Below the pieces are notes generated by a model. The model did no database searches, had not been told where the DNA came from, and saw only the letters and a list, made by a program, of their open reading frames with translations. Positions 16,493 through 24,871 of a DNA stretch of 64,000 nucleotides are shown in pieces (the first letter of the stretch is position 1; every line of letters begins with the position of its first letter). The DNA lies in the NCBI RefSeq assembly GCF_003610785.1, contig NZ_RAQQ01000004.1:186001-250000 (forward strand). The letters run 5' to 3'. Origin of the DNA: Micromonospora globbae. GTDB lineage: Bacteria > Actinomycetota > Actinomycetes > Mycobacteriales > Micromonosporaceae. Both the position numbers and the translations under genes were made by a program.

Positions 16493-17317
16493 TCAGACCC
16501 CCTTCGGATGCCACACGGTCTTCGTCTCCAGCAACGCCGTCATGCGCGTGAGCCCCGGGTCGGCGAACCAGTCGTGGTCGGCCGGTGCCGGCCGGAGCAC
16601 CCGCTTCAGGTTCTCCGCGGCCCTGACCTCCAGGTCGGCCGCCTGCTCGGCGTCGGTGACCCCGGTCAGGTCGATGGCGTTGACGTCCATGTGCGCGGCC
16701 AGCGTCGGCACGGTCTCGGACAGCCGGCCGGTGAGGATGTTGACCACGCCGCCGGGCAGGTCGGAGGTGGCGAGCACCTCGGCCAGCGTCACGGCGGCCA
16801 GCGGTTCGGTCGGCGAGGCCGCCACGACCACCGTGTTGCCGGTCACGACGGCCGGGGCGATCACGCTGACCAGGCCGAGCAGCGCGGGCCGCTCGGGGGC
16901 CACCACGGCCACGACGCCGGTCGGCTCGGGCGCCGAGAGGTTGAAGTACGGGCCGGCCACGGGGTTCGCCCCGCCGTACACCTGGGCCAGCTTGTCGGAC
17001 CAGCCGGCGTACCAGACCCAGCGGTCGACGGCCGCGTCGACCTCGTCGCCGGGCACGCCGAGCGCCACGAACTGTTCGCGCCGGCCCTCCAGCATCTCGG
17101 CCACCCGGTAGAGGACCTGACCCCGGTTGTACGCGGTCGCGCCGGCCCAGCCCTTCACGGCGGCCCGGGCGGCGACGACCGCGTCCCGCGCGTCCTTGCG
17201 GGAGGCCAACGACACATTCGCGTCCTGCACGAGATACGACCGCCCCGACTCGCTGCGTGGGAACTTCCCGCCGATGAAGAGCTTGTACGTCTTGCGTACC
17301 GCGACCCGCTCAGACAT
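16493..17317 (-). CDS. Truncated aldehyde dehydrogenase-family protein without catalytic domain
   Basis: 274 aa against ~480 for the full enzyme. It matches the N-terminal NAD-binding half of aldehyde dehydrogenases (T-Y-K-L-F-I-G-G-K-F, W-x-Y-A-G-W-S-D-K, P-T-G-V-V-A-V-V-A-P, G-N-T-V-V-V-A-A-S-P, D-L-P-G-G-V-V-N-I-L-T-G). It then ends in a short unrelated tail. The catalytic Cys and the C-terminal substrate domain are absent. The full-length enzyme gene lies directly upstream and overlaps by 8 bp. The frame is clean, so this looks like a maintained paralogue, not decay. A structural or regulatory partner role is inferred; activity is unlikely. Confidence 0.8.
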   Translation of the reverse strand: MSERVAVRKTYKLFIGGKFPRSESGRSYLVQDANVSLASRKDARDAVVAARAAVKGWAGATAYNRGQVLYRVAEMLEGRREQFVALGVPGDEVDAAVDRWVWYAGWSDKLAQVYGGANPVAGPYFNLSAPEPTGVVAVVAPERPALLGLVSVIAPAVVTGNTVVVAASPTEPLAAVTLAEVLATSDLPGGVVNILTGRLSETVPTLAAHMDVNAIDLTGVTDAEQAADLEVRAAENLKRVLRPAPADHDWFADPGLTRMTALLETKTVWHPKGV

Positions 17318-18740
17318 TGAGGTACGCCTCCAGCCCGTGCCGGCCGCCCTCGCGACCGTAGCCCGACTCCTTGTAGCCGCCGAACGGCGAGGTGGGGTCG
17401 AACTTGTTGAACGTGTTGGCCCAGACCACGCCGGCGCGCAGCCGGTCGGCCATCCACAGGATCCGGGAGCCCTTGTCGGTCCAGATGCCGGCCGACAGCC
17501 CGTACGGCGTGTTGTTCGCCTTCTCCACGGCCTCGGCCGGGGTGCGGAACGTGAGCACGGACAGCACCGGCCCGAAGATCTCCTCCCGGGCGATCCGGTG
17601 GGCCTGGGTGACGCCGGTGAAGATGGTGGGGGCGAACCAGAAGCCCCGCTCGGGCAGTTCGCACGGGGGCGACCAGCGCTCGGCGCCCTCGGCGGAGCCC
17701 GCCTCGGAGAGTTCCCGGATCCGGGCCAGCTGGGCGGCCGAGTTGATGGCGCCGATGTCGGTGTTCTTGTCGAGCGGGTCGCCGACCCGCAGTTGGGCCA
17801 TCCGCCGCTTCAGCGACTCCAGTACCCGGTCGGCGACCGATTCCTGGATCAGCAGGCGGGAGCCGGCGCAGCAGACGTGTCCCTGGTTGAAGAAGATGCC
17901 GTTGACGATGCCCTCGACCGCCTGGTCGACGGGCGCGTCGTCGAAGACGATGTTGGCGGCCTTGCCGCCCAGCTCCAGGGTGAGCTTCTTGCGGGTGCCG
18001 GCCACCGCGCGGGCGATGGCCCGGCCGACCTCGGTGGAGCCGGTGAACGCCACCTTGTCGACGCCGGGGTGCTCGACGAGGGCGCGGCCGGTCTCGCCGG
18101 CGCCGGTGACGATGTTGACGACGCCGGCCGGCAGGTCGGCCTGCTGGCAGATCTCGGCGAAGAGCAGGGCGGTGAGCGGCGTGGTCTCGGCCGGCTTCAA
18201 CACCACGGTGTTGCCGGCGGCGAGGGCCGGGGCGATCTTCCAGGCCAGCATGAGCAGCGGGAAGTTCCAGGGGATGACCTGCGCGGCCACGCCGAGCGGC
18301 TTCGGGTCGGGGCCGAAGCCGGCGTACGGGAGCTTGTCGGCCCAGCCGGCGTAGTAGAAGAAGTGCGCGGCGACCAGCGGGATGTCGACGTCGCGGGACT
18401 CCTTGATCGGCTTGCCGTTGTCGAGTGACTCCAGCACCGCCAGCTCGCGGGAGCGCTCCTGGATGATCCGGGCGATGCGGAACAGGTACTTGGCGCGGTC
18501 CCGGCCCGGCATGGGGCCCCACACCTTCTCGTACGCCGCACGGGCCGCCCGGACCGCGCGGTCGACGTCGCCAGCGCCGCCCTCGGCGACCTCGGCGAGC
18601 ACCTCCTCGGTGGCCGGGTTGATCGACTTGAAGCTTCCGCCGTCGGTCGGGTCGACGAAGGTCCCGTCGATGAACAGCCCGTACGCGGGCTTGATGTCCA
18701 CCACCGAGCGGGACTCGGGGGCGGGGGCGTATTCGAACAT
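17310..18740 (-). CDS. NAD-dependent aldehyde dehydrogenase
   Basis: 476 aa, full length. V-I-P-W-N-F-P-L-L-M starts the cofactor site; E-L-G-G-K-A-A-N-I-V carries the general-base Glu, and Q-G-H-V-C-C-A-G-S-R holds the catalytic Cys; E-E-I-F-G-P-V-L-S-V is present. It lies 5 bp downstream of deoC. DeoC splits deoxyribose 5-phosphate into glyceraldehyde 3-phosphate and acetaldehyde, and this enzyme is well placed to oxidise the acetaldehyde to acetate. The substrate is an inference from context. Confidence 0.9.
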   Translation of the reverse strand: MFEYAPAPESRSVVDIKPAYGLFIDGTFVDPTDGGSFKSINPATEEVLAEVAEGGAGDVDRAVRAARAAYEKVWGPMPGRDRAKYLFRIARIIQERSRELAVLESLDNGKPIKESRDVDIPLVAAHFFYYAGWADKLPYAGFGPDPKPLGVAAQVIPWNFPLLMLAWKIAPALAAGNTVVLKPAETTPLTALLFAEICQQADLPAGVVNIVTGAGETGRALVEHPGVDKVAFTGSTEVGRAIARAVAGTRKKLTLELGGKAANIVFDDAPVDQAVEGIVNGIFFNQGHVCCAGSRLLIQESVADRVLESLKRRMAQLRVGDPLDKNTDIGAINSAAQLARIRELSEAGSAEGAERWSPPCELPERGFWFAPTIFTGVTQAHRIAREEIFGPVLSVLTFRTPAEAVEKANNTPYGLSAGIWTDKGSRILWMADRLRAGVVWANTFNKFDPTSPFGGYKESGYGREGGRHGLEAYLNV

Positions 18741-18745
18741 CGCGC

Positions 18746-19705
18746 TCAGTCCAGGGTGAAGTAGTCGGGACCGGAGTAGACGCCGGTCTTCAGCTTGGTG
18801 CGCTGCATCAGCAGGTCGTTCAGCAGGCTGGACGCGCCGAAGCGGAACCAGTCCGGGTCCAGCCAGTCCGGGCCGACCGTCTCGTTGACCATCACGAGGT
18901 ACTTGATCGCGTCCTTGGTGGTGCGGATGCCGCCGGCCGGCTTCACGCCCACCTGGCGGCCGGTGGCGGCGCGGAAGTCGCGGACCGCTTCGAGCATCAC
19001 GAGCGTCACGGGCGGGGTGGCGGCCACCGGGACCTTGCCGGTCGAGGTCTTGATGAAGTCGGCGCCGGCCAGCATCGCGAGCCAGGAGGCGCGCCGCACG
19101 TTGTCGTACGTGGCCAGCTCGCCGGTCTCCAGGATCACCTTGAGGTGGGCGTCCCCGCAGGCCTCCTTGGTGGCGACGATCTCGTCGTACACCTCGGAGT
19201 AGCGGCCGGCCAGGAACGCGCCCCGGTTGATCACCATGTCGATCTCGTCGGCGCCGGCCTCGACGGCGGCCCGGGTGTCGGCGAGCTTGACCTCCAGCGG
19301 CGCCTGCCCGGACGGGAAGGCGGTCGCCACGCTGGCCAGGTGCACCTGAGATCCGCGCAGCACCTCGGCCACGTACGGGACCATGGCCGGGTAGACGCAG
19401 ACGGCGCCCACGTGCGGGCAGGACGGGTCGGCCGGGTCGGGGCGCAGCGCCTTGGTGGCGAGGGCCCGCACCTTGCCCGGGGTGTCGGCGCCCTCGAGGG
19501 TGGTGAGGTCGACCATCCGGATGGCCAGGTCGATGGCCTGGGCCTTGGCGGTGGTCTTGATGGATCGGGTGCCGAGCTGTGCCGCCCGCTGCTCCGCGCC
19601 GACCTGGTCCACGCCGGGCAGGCCGTGCAGGAAGGTCCGCAGAGCGGTCTCGGATCGTCCCAGCTCGGAGAGGTCCGACCGGGCCGACGTCGCTGTCGCC
19701 GTCAT
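18746..19705 (-). CDS. deoC: Deoxyribose-phosphate aldolase
   Basis: 319 aa. The Schiff-base Lys is in A-D-F-I-K-T-S-T-G-K, and the second active Lys in G-V-K-P-A-G-G-I-R-T. D-L-T-T-L-E-G-A-D-T and V-C-V-Y-P-A-M-V are also conserved. ATG 19705 is preferred over the ATG at 19723: a TAGACT hexamer lies 7 nt before it and no Shine-Dalgarno exists for either, so it is probably leaderless. It heads a three-gene operon with the two aldehyde dehydrogenase genes. The divergent neighbour is upp, consistent with pyrimidine deoxynucleoside catabolism and salvage. Confidence 0.94.
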   Translation of the reverse strand: MTATATSARSDLSELGRSETALRTFLHGLPGVDQVGAEQRAAQLGTRSIKTTAKAQAIDLAIRMVDLTTLEGADTPGKVRALATKALRPDPADPSCPHVGAVCVYPAMVPYVAEVLRGSQVHLASVATAFPSGQAPLEVKLADTRAAVEAGADEIDMVINRGAFLAGRYSEVYDEIVATKEACGDAHLKVILETGELATYDNVRRASWLAMLAGADFIKTSTGKVPVAATPPVTLVMLEAVRDFRAATGRQVGVKPAGGIRTTKDAIKYLVMVNETVGPDWLDPDWFRFGASSLLNDLLMQRTKLKTGVYSGPDYFTLD

Positions 19706-19830
19706 GGCAGGAAGTCTACGCATCCAGCGACACAGTGATCTTGGTCACGTCGGGTGGGCGCGGGGTCCGTCGGGGGTGAGCGACGTCGCCCCGTCCGCCC
19801 GCGGGCGCACCCCCGGCCGGGAGGGGGCGG

Positions 19831-19836
19831 TAGGTT
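19831..19836 (+). promoter_or_regulatory. Leaderless-type -10 box of upp
   Basis: TAGGTT 8 nt before GTG 19845. No Shine-Dalgarno is present, so transcription probably begins at or next to the start codon. Confidence 0.5.
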
Positions 19837-19844
19837 GAGCGATC

Positions 19845-20477
19845 GTGGACGTACACGTCATTGACCACCCGCTGGCCCAGTCGCGGCTGACCGCCATGCG
19901 GGACGAGCGCACCGACTCCTCCTCGTTCCGGGCGGCGCTGCACGAACTGACCACCATGCTGGTGTACGAGGCGGCGCGCTCCTTCCCGGTCGAGCGGTAC
20001 CCCATCCAGACGCCGGTGACCGGCACCGAGGGCACCCGGCTGGCCAACCCGCCGCTGCTGGTGCCGGTGCTGCGCGCCGGTCTGGGCATGGCCGACGCCG
20101 CGCTCGGGCTGCTGCCCGAGTCCTCGATGGGCTTCGTGGGACTGGCCCGCGACGAGACGACGTACGAGCCCCGCGCCTACATGGAGTCGCTGCCCCGGGA
20201 CCTCACCGGCCTCCCGGTGCTGGTGCTGGACCCGATGCTCGCCACCGGCGGCTCGCTGGAGCACTGCTGCCGGTTGCTGGCCGACCGGGGCTGCACCGAC
20301 ATCACGGTGCTGTGCGTGCTGGCCGCGCCGGCCGGCATCGAGCGCCTGGAGCGTTCCGGCCTGCCGCTGCGCCTGGTCACGGCGTCGATCGACGAGGGCC
20401 TCAACGACCGGAAGTTCATCGTGCCGGGTCTTGGCGACGCCGGCGACCGCCAGTTCGGCGGCATGCCCCGCTTCTGA
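19845..20477 (+). CDS. upp: Uracil phosphoribosyltransferase
   Basis: 210 aa, standard length. The PRPP-binding motif is [13 protein letters not shown], and the C-terminal uracil-site motif is [13 protein letters not shown]. The enzyme converts uracil and PRPP to UMP. It is read away from deoC. A 14-bp stem terminator follows at 20538. Confidence 0.96.
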   Translation: MDVHVIDHPLAQSRLTAMRDERTDSSSFRAALHELTTMLVYEAARSFPVERYPIQTPVTGTEGTRLANPPLLVPVLRAGLGMADAALGLLPESSMGFVGLARDETTYEPRAYMESLPRDLTGLPVLVLDPMLATGGSLEHCCRLLADRGCTDITVLCVLAAPAGIERLERSGLPLRLVTASIDEGLNDRKFIVPGLGDAGDRQFGGMPRF

Positions 20478-20537
20478 CCTCCGCCCCCGACCGGCCCGTC
20501 GCGCGACGCGGTGGACCGGCCTCGCACGGCTGCTGAG

Positions 20538-20570
20538 ACGGCCCGCCGACCCCACCGGTCGGCGGGCCGT
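20538..20570 (+). terminator. upp terminator hairpin
   Basis: Perfect 14-bp arms (ACGGCCCGCCGACC and its complement) with a 5-nt loop, 60 bp after the upp stop. Confidence 0.8.
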
Positions 20571-20685
20571 CGCCGTGTCCGCGGCCGGACGTACCCGGTT
20601 GCCCCGCGTCGACCGGTAACGATCCGCCCCACCGGAGACACACAACCGTTGTCCATGCAACGACGGCGGTCGGGAGAGCGATCTG

Positions 20686-21225
20686 ATGAAACCCGTGGGT
20701 GAGCGGGGCGAGGACTGGTTCACCAGCATCTACGCCACGCACTACCCGGACATCGTCCGGTACGGCATACGCCGGCTCCGCGACGCCGACGCGGCGGCCG
20801 AGCTGGCCCAGGACGTGTTCGTCGTCGCGTGGCGGCGGCGGAGCGAGGTGCCCGAACGCCCGCTCCCGTGGCTCTACACCGTGGCCCGGCACACCCTGGC
20901 GAACCGGTGGCGGCACGGGCGGAGCCAGCCCACGCCGCTTCCGCTCGCCGACGCGAACCAGGTGCCCGGGCGGCTCGTCGAGCCCGAGGCCCTGGCCTCG
21001 ATCGTCGACCTGCGCCGCGCGCTGCGCGCGCTCCCGGAGGCCGATCAGGAGATCCTGCGGTTGGTCGGCTGGGAGGACCTGAGCGTCGGGGACGCCGCCG
21101 TCGTCCTCGGCTGCAGCCGATCCGCCGCGGCGGTGCGACTCTTCCGAGCCCGGCGGCGCCTGCGGTCCGTCCTGGCCGCCTCCACCCCGGTCCCCGACTC
21201 CCGGCCGGCGTCCGCCCATGTCTGA
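20686..21225 (+). CDS. ECF-type RNA polymerase sigma factor
   Basis: 179 aa with only regions 2 and 4. Region 2: Y-P-D-I-V-R-Y-G-I-R-R-L-R-D, A-A-E-L-A-Q-D-V-F-V-V-A-W-R-R, W-L-Y-T-V-A-R. Region 4: A-L-P-E-A-D-Q-E-I-L-R-L and L-G-C-S-R-S-A-A-A-V-R-L-F-R-A-R-R-R. GGGAGAG lies about 10 nt before the ATG. An 11-bp palindrome, ACAAC-C-GTTGT, sits at 20642-20652 just upstream; its left half also resembles an ECF -35 element, so autoregulation is possible. The next gene overlaps by a few bases and would encode the membrane-anchored partner. Confidence 0.92.
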   Translation: MKPVGERGEDWFTSIYATHYPDIVRYGIRRLRDADAAAELAQDVFVVAWRRRSEVPERPLPWLYTVARHTLANRWRHGRSQPTPLPLADANQVPGRLVEPEALASIVDLRRALRALPEADQEILRLVGWEDLSVGDAAVVLGCSRSAAAVRLFRARRRLRSVLAASTPVPDSRPASAHV

Positions 21226-21235
21226 GAGGAGCAGC

Positions 21236-22276
21236 ATGAAGCTTCAACAGCAGGTCCGGGACCTCCTGGGCCCGGCCGACCCGGCGCGGGACGCCGTCGT
21301 GGCACCGGCACCGCTCACCGCGCACGACGTGATCCTCCGTGCGGAGGACGCGACCGCGACGCCGGGCGGACCGGCGGGGCGGAACGCGTCCCGCCGCACC
21401 GTGCTCGTCGGCGCGGCCGCGGCCGTGGCCGTGCTCGGGTCCGCCGGGGTGGCACAGGTGCTCCGCAACGGGGCACCCACCGGAGCGGTCCCCGCGCAGC
21501 CGTTGGCCGGAACCGTTCTCGAACCGGTGGCCTACGAGGTCCCCGCGGGCGTGCCGGCCGGGCCGCACCTGCGGGCGCTCGCCGCCCGCCTCGTGGACGG
21601 CCCCCCGGACGAGAGCCGCGGCTACTACTCCTACCAGCGCACCAGGTCGTGGGGTGGTTTTGCGACCGTGTCGCCCGAGGGCTACATGATGAGCTTCGTG
21701 CGGGAAACGCGTGAATGGGTGGCGGACGACGGCCGCCGCTGGCAGGACACCACGCCCCTGGGCGTCGAGTTCCCCGACGCGGCGTCCCGGGAGTACTGGT
21801 CCGCGCGGCCACAGTCGCCCAGTGCCGACCCCTCCGCCACCAGGCCGCCGGAAGGGATCCGTGAGATCCCGCGCGACCTGGTGGAGCGGCGGTTGCCGGC
21901 CGACCGGGCGGAACTCGCGCGCTGGCTCCGGGCCGACCGGCCGGCGGGCGAGCTGGCCATGCGCACGTACCAGCTCTACAGCAGTTTTCTCGTGCCGCGG
22001 CGGACCCGGGCCGACCTCCTCACCATCCTGGCGGAGAAGCCCGGCTTCGTGTGGCACGGCCGGGTCGTCGACCGGGCCGGCCGCCGGGGCGTGGCCGTCA
22101 CCGCCGAGCTCGTCCCACCGCCGGGGCAGAGCCCGCAGCGGGCGCAGATGCTGCTGGTTTTCCACCCGTCGACGGGCGAACTGCTCGCGTACGAGTACCT
22201 GGAGACGGCCCCGAAGCACCGCGTACTGCACTACCTGCTCGTCCTCGATGCCCGTCGCACCGACACGGTGAGCTGA
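21236..22276 (+). CDS. CU044_5270-like membrane-anchored protein downstream of the sigma factor
   Basis: 346 aa. ATG 21236 is chosen because GAGAGGA lies 6 nt upstream; ATG 21218 overlaps the sigma gene. The N-terminal ~45 residues are cytosolic; one transmembrane helix follows an R-R-T motif (V-L-V-G-A-A-A-A-V-A-V-L-G). A large exported domain (Y-Y-S-Y-Q-R-T-R-S-W-G, W-V-A-D-D-G-R-R-W) ends in repeated beta-strand patterns. The layout (short cytosolic tail, one helix, external domain) in an operon with an ECF sigma factor resembles the CU044_5270 family. A regulatory link to the sigma factor is inferred; no zinc-finger anti-sigma motif is seen. Confidence 0.7.
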   Translation: MKLQQQVRDLLGPADPARDAVVAPAPLTAHDVILRAEDATATPGGPAGRNASRRTVLVGAAAAVAVLGSAGVAQVLRNGAPTGAVPAQPLAGTVLEPVAYEVPAGVPAGPHLRALAARLVDGPPDESRGYYSYQRTRSWGGFATVSPEGYMMSFVRETREWVADDGRRWQDTTPLGVEFPDAASREYWSARPQSPSADPSATRPPEGIREIPRDLVERRLPADRAELARWLRADRPAGELAMRTYQLYSSFLVPRRTRADLLTILAEKPGFVWHGRVVDRAGRRGVAVTAELVPPPGQSPQRAQMLLVFHPSTGELLAYEYLETAPKHRVLHYLLVLDARRTDTVS

Positions 22277-22290
22277 CCGACCCGCGTGCG

Positions 22291-22329
22291 GCGCCGACGG
22301 CGCGCGGGAGCGCGGCGCGCCGTCGGCGC
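22291..22329 (+). terminator. Terminator hairpin after the sigma-factor operon
   Basis: Perfect 15-bp arms beginning GCGCCGACGGCGCGC with a 9-nt loop, starting 14 bp after the stop codon. Confidence 0.75.
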
Positions 22330-22372
22330 GCAGTGGTGCACGGGGTGCGCGCACCCACTAGCGTCTGCGCCC

Positions 22373-23050
22373 ATGACTGGTGTTGCGCTCGCCGAGGAGT
22401 TGCTCCTGCTGGCGTACGACGACGAGACGGGCCGGGCGACCATGCCCCGGATCAGCCTCGACCTGGGCATGGCCGCCGCGGTGCTGATCGAGTTGGCCCT
22501 CGCGGGCCGGGTCGCGTACGCCGACGGGAACCTCACGGTGGTCGACCCGACGCCCACGGGCGAGCCGATCGCCGACGGGGTGCTCGCCCGGATCGCGGAG
22601 GACACCCCGCACACCCCGTCCTCCTGGGTGCAGCGGCTGCGCCACGGACTGCGCGACCGGATCCTCGGTGACCTGTGCAGCCAGGGTGTGGTGCGTGACG
22701 TGGACGAGACCGAGCTGGGCTTCATCCACGTGCACCGCTACCCGGTGGTGGACCCCTCCGTGGAGGAGGACACCCGGCGCCGGCTGGCCGCGGCGCTCAC
22801 GAGCGGCGTGGCTCCGGACGAGCGGACGGCGGCGCTGGCCACGCTGGTGGCGGTGCTGCGGATGGAGTCGGCGCTCGGGGTGAGCGGGGAGGCCGCCGAG
22901 GACGCCCGCCGCCGGCTCGCCGAGATCGCCAGCGGCGCCGGATTCTCCGGCGAGGTCAGCCTGGACGACTCGGTGGTCCGCCCCTCGGTGGGTCTGGTCG
23001 TGGCGGCCCTGGCCCGGGCGGTCGACGCCGCCCTGGGCCCCCGCCGCTGA
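22373..23050 (+). CDS. GPP34 (GOLPH3-like) phosphoprotein
   Basis: 225 aa, typical for bacterial GPP34 proteins. Visible family features are L-A-E-E-L-L-L-L-A-Y-D-D-E-T-G-R at the N-terminus, L-D-L-G-M-A-A-A-V-L-I-E-L-A-L-A-G-R-V, a helical middle and a C-terminal A-A-L-A-R-A-V-D-A-A. Eukaryotic GOLPH3 binds phosphatidylinositol 4-phosphate; the actinobacterial function is not known. ATG 22373 has a TAGCGT hexamer 8 nt upstream and no Shine-Dalgarno, so it is probably leaderless. It ends exactly where the 25-bp inverted repeat begins. Confidence 0.88.
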   Translation: MTGVALAEELLLLAYDDETGRATMPRISLDLGMAAAVLIELALAGRVAYADGNLTVVDPTPTGEPIADGVLARIAEDTPHTPSSWVQRLRHGLRDRILGDLCSQGVVRDVDETELGFIHVHRYPVVDPSVEEDTRRRLAAALTSGVAPDERTAALATLVAVLRMESALGVSGEAAEDARRRLAEIASGAGFSGEVSLDDSVVRPSVGLVVAALARAVDAALGPRR

Positions 23051-23140
23051 CCCTCCCCCGCGATCTTGCACTTTCTGACCCGACAAAGCGGGCCTGAAGC
23101 CGCAGAGCGGGGGCCGAAAGTGCAAGATCGCGGGGGAGGG
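23051..23140. terminator. 25-bp inverted repeat between convergent genes (bidirectional terminator)
   Basis: Arms at 23051-23075 and 23116-23140 are perfectly complementary over 25 bp (left arm starts CCCTCCCCCGCGATC), with a 40-nt loop. The element fills almost the whole 92 bp between the two convergent stop codons. Its inner words (GCGATCTTGCAC, GTGCAAGATCGC) belong to a repeat type I have seen in Micromonospora intergenic DNA. Confidence 0.8.
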
Positions 23141-23142
23141 GC

Positions 23143-24810
23143 TTACAGGCCCAGGGCCTTGGCGATCTCCGCGCGGAGGTCGGTAACCGCGGCCTGCGCG
23201 CGGGTCCGCGCCGCGGCGACGTCGCCGTCCGCGACCGGCTCCACCACCTCCAGGTACGCCTTCAGCTTCGGCTCGGTGCCGGACGGGCGGATCACCACCC
23301 GGGCGGTGGCCGTCCGCAGGATCACCACGTCCGCCTCGGGCAGCAGGTCCTCGGTCGTCTCGACGGGGCGCCCCAGCAGGGTGGTCGGCGTGGCCGCCCG
23401 GATCCGGGCCATCGCCTGGGCGATCTCCCGGAGGTCGTCGACCCGCACCGAGAGCTGGTCGGTGTGGTGCACGCCGAACTCGGCGGCCAGTTCGTCGAGG
23501 CGGTCGGTGAGCGTACGCCCCTGCGCCTTGAGCCCGGCCGCCAGCTCGGCGACGGTCAGCGCGGCGGTGATGCCGTCCTTGTCCCGGACGAGGTCCGGGG
23601 CGACGCAGTAGCCGAGCGCCTCCTCGTACCCGAACACCAGCGGCACCGACCCGTCGCCGGCCCGGACGATCCACTTGAACCCGGTCAGCGTCTCGTCGTA
23701 CGGCATCCCCCGGGCGGCGCACATGGCCCGCAGCAGCGACGACGACACGATCGTGGTGGCGTACAGGCCGGTGACGCCGCGACGCATCAGGTGGTCGGCG
23801 AGCAGCACCCCCACCTCGTCACCGCGGAGCATCCGCCACCCCGTCCCGCCGTCGCGTACGGCCACCGCGCAGCGGTCCGCGTCCGGGTCGTTGGCGATGG
23901 CGATGTCCGCGCCGGTGGCGTCGGCGAGCGCGACGAGGCGGTCCACCGCGCCGGGCTCCTCCGGGTTGGGGAACGAGACGGTGGGGAAGGCCGGGTCGGG
24001 TTCGGCCTGGTCGGGCACCACCCCGGGCACGGGGAAGCCGGCCCGCGCGAAGGCGGCGGTGAGTACGGCGGCGCCCACACCGTGCAGCGGCGTGTACGCC
24101 ACGGACAGGTCCCGCGACACGTCGGGCGCGGCCACCGCGGCGGCCCGTTCCACGTAGGACGCCACGAGGTCGTCGCCGAGCACCTGCCCGGGCGGGCCGA
24201 GCGGCACGTCGGCGAGCGGGCCGACGGCCCGGATCGCGGCCTCGATCCCGGCGTCGGCGGGCGGCACGATCTGCGCCCCCGCGCCGAGCGCCCCGCCGAG
24301 CTGCGCCCCGAGGTAGACCTTGTAGCCGTTGTCCTGCGGCGGGTTGTGGCTCGCGGTGACCATGACCCCGGCCACGGCGTCGAGGTGGCGCACCGCGTAC
24401 GCGAGCACCGGCGTGGGCAGCGGGCGGGGCAGCAGCAGCGCGGGCCGTCCCGCCCCGGTGGCGACCTGGGCGGTGCGCGCGGCGAACTCCCGGGAGCCGC
24501 GCCGCGCGTCGTACCCGATCACCAGCGGGCCGGTGCCGCCCTGCGCGGCGAGCCAGTCGACCAGCCCGGCCGCGGCCTGCGTGACCACCGCGAGGTTCAT
24601 CCCGTTGGGGCCGGCGCGCAGTGGGCCGCGCAGCCCGGCGGTGCCGAACGTCAGCGGGCCGGCGAACCGGTCGGCGAGGTCGGCGGCGCTGTCCGGCAGC
24701 CGGTCGAGGACCGCCTGCAGTTCGGCCCGGTCGGCCGGGTCCGGGTCGTCGTCGAGCCAGCGTCGGGCTCGCTCGCGGAGGTCGTCGATGTCAGTGGTGT
24801 CCGCCGGCAT
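23143..24810 (-). CDS. Phospho-sugar mutase (alpha-D-phosphohexomutase superfamily)
   Basis: 555 aa. The phosphoserine loop is V-M-V-T-A-S-H-N-P-P, the metal loop N-D-P-D-A-D-R-C, the sugar-binding loop G-Y-E-E-A-L-G, and the phosphate-binding loop R-P-S-G-T-E-P-K. The length and the extended N-terminus fit the PmmB/phosphopentomutase-like subgroup better than short phosphomannomutases. In the deoC-upp context, conversion of deoxyribose or ribose 1-phosphate to the 5-phosphate would complete nucleoside breakdown; that substrate is inferred. ATG 24810 is used; a GTG at 24825 is possible. Confidence 0.9.
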   Translation of the reverse strand: MPADTTDIDDLRERARRWLDDDPDPADRAELQAVLDRLPDSAADLADRFAGPLTFGTAGLRGPLRAGPNGMNLAVVTQAAAGLVDWLAAQGGTGPLVIGYDARRGSREFAARTAQVATGAGRPALLLPRPLPTPVLAYAVRHLDAVAGVMVTASHNPPQDNGYKVYLGAQLGGALGAGAQIVPPADAGIEAAIRAVGPLADVPLGPPGQVLGDDLVASYVERAAAVAAPDVSRDLSVAYTPLHGVGAAVLTAAFARAGFPVPGVVPDQAEPDPAFPTVSFPNPEEPGAVDRLVALADATGADIAIANDPDADRCAVAVRDGGTGWRMLRGDEVGVLLADHLMRRGVTGLYATTIVSSSLLRAMCAARGMPYDETLTGFKWIVRAGDGSVPLVFGYEEALGYCVAPDLVRDKDGITAALTVAELAAGLKAQGRTLTDRLDELAAEFGVHHTDQLSVRVDDLREIAQAMARIRAATPTTLLGRPVETTEDLLPEADVVILRTATARVVIRPSGTEPKLKAYLEVVEPVADGDVAAARTRAQAAVTDLRAEIAKALGL

Positions 24811-24871
24811 GCCTCTTGATAGCACGCCGGCGGATCACCGCTGACGGTTCCCTCCGGTCCCGTGACCTCGC

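Noticed and set aside
16493..17317. Short aldehyde dehydrogenase as a pseudogene
   Set aside because: The frame is intact, G/C-rich third positions are kept, the start overlaps its partner gene, and the end is a clean stop; it looks maintained.
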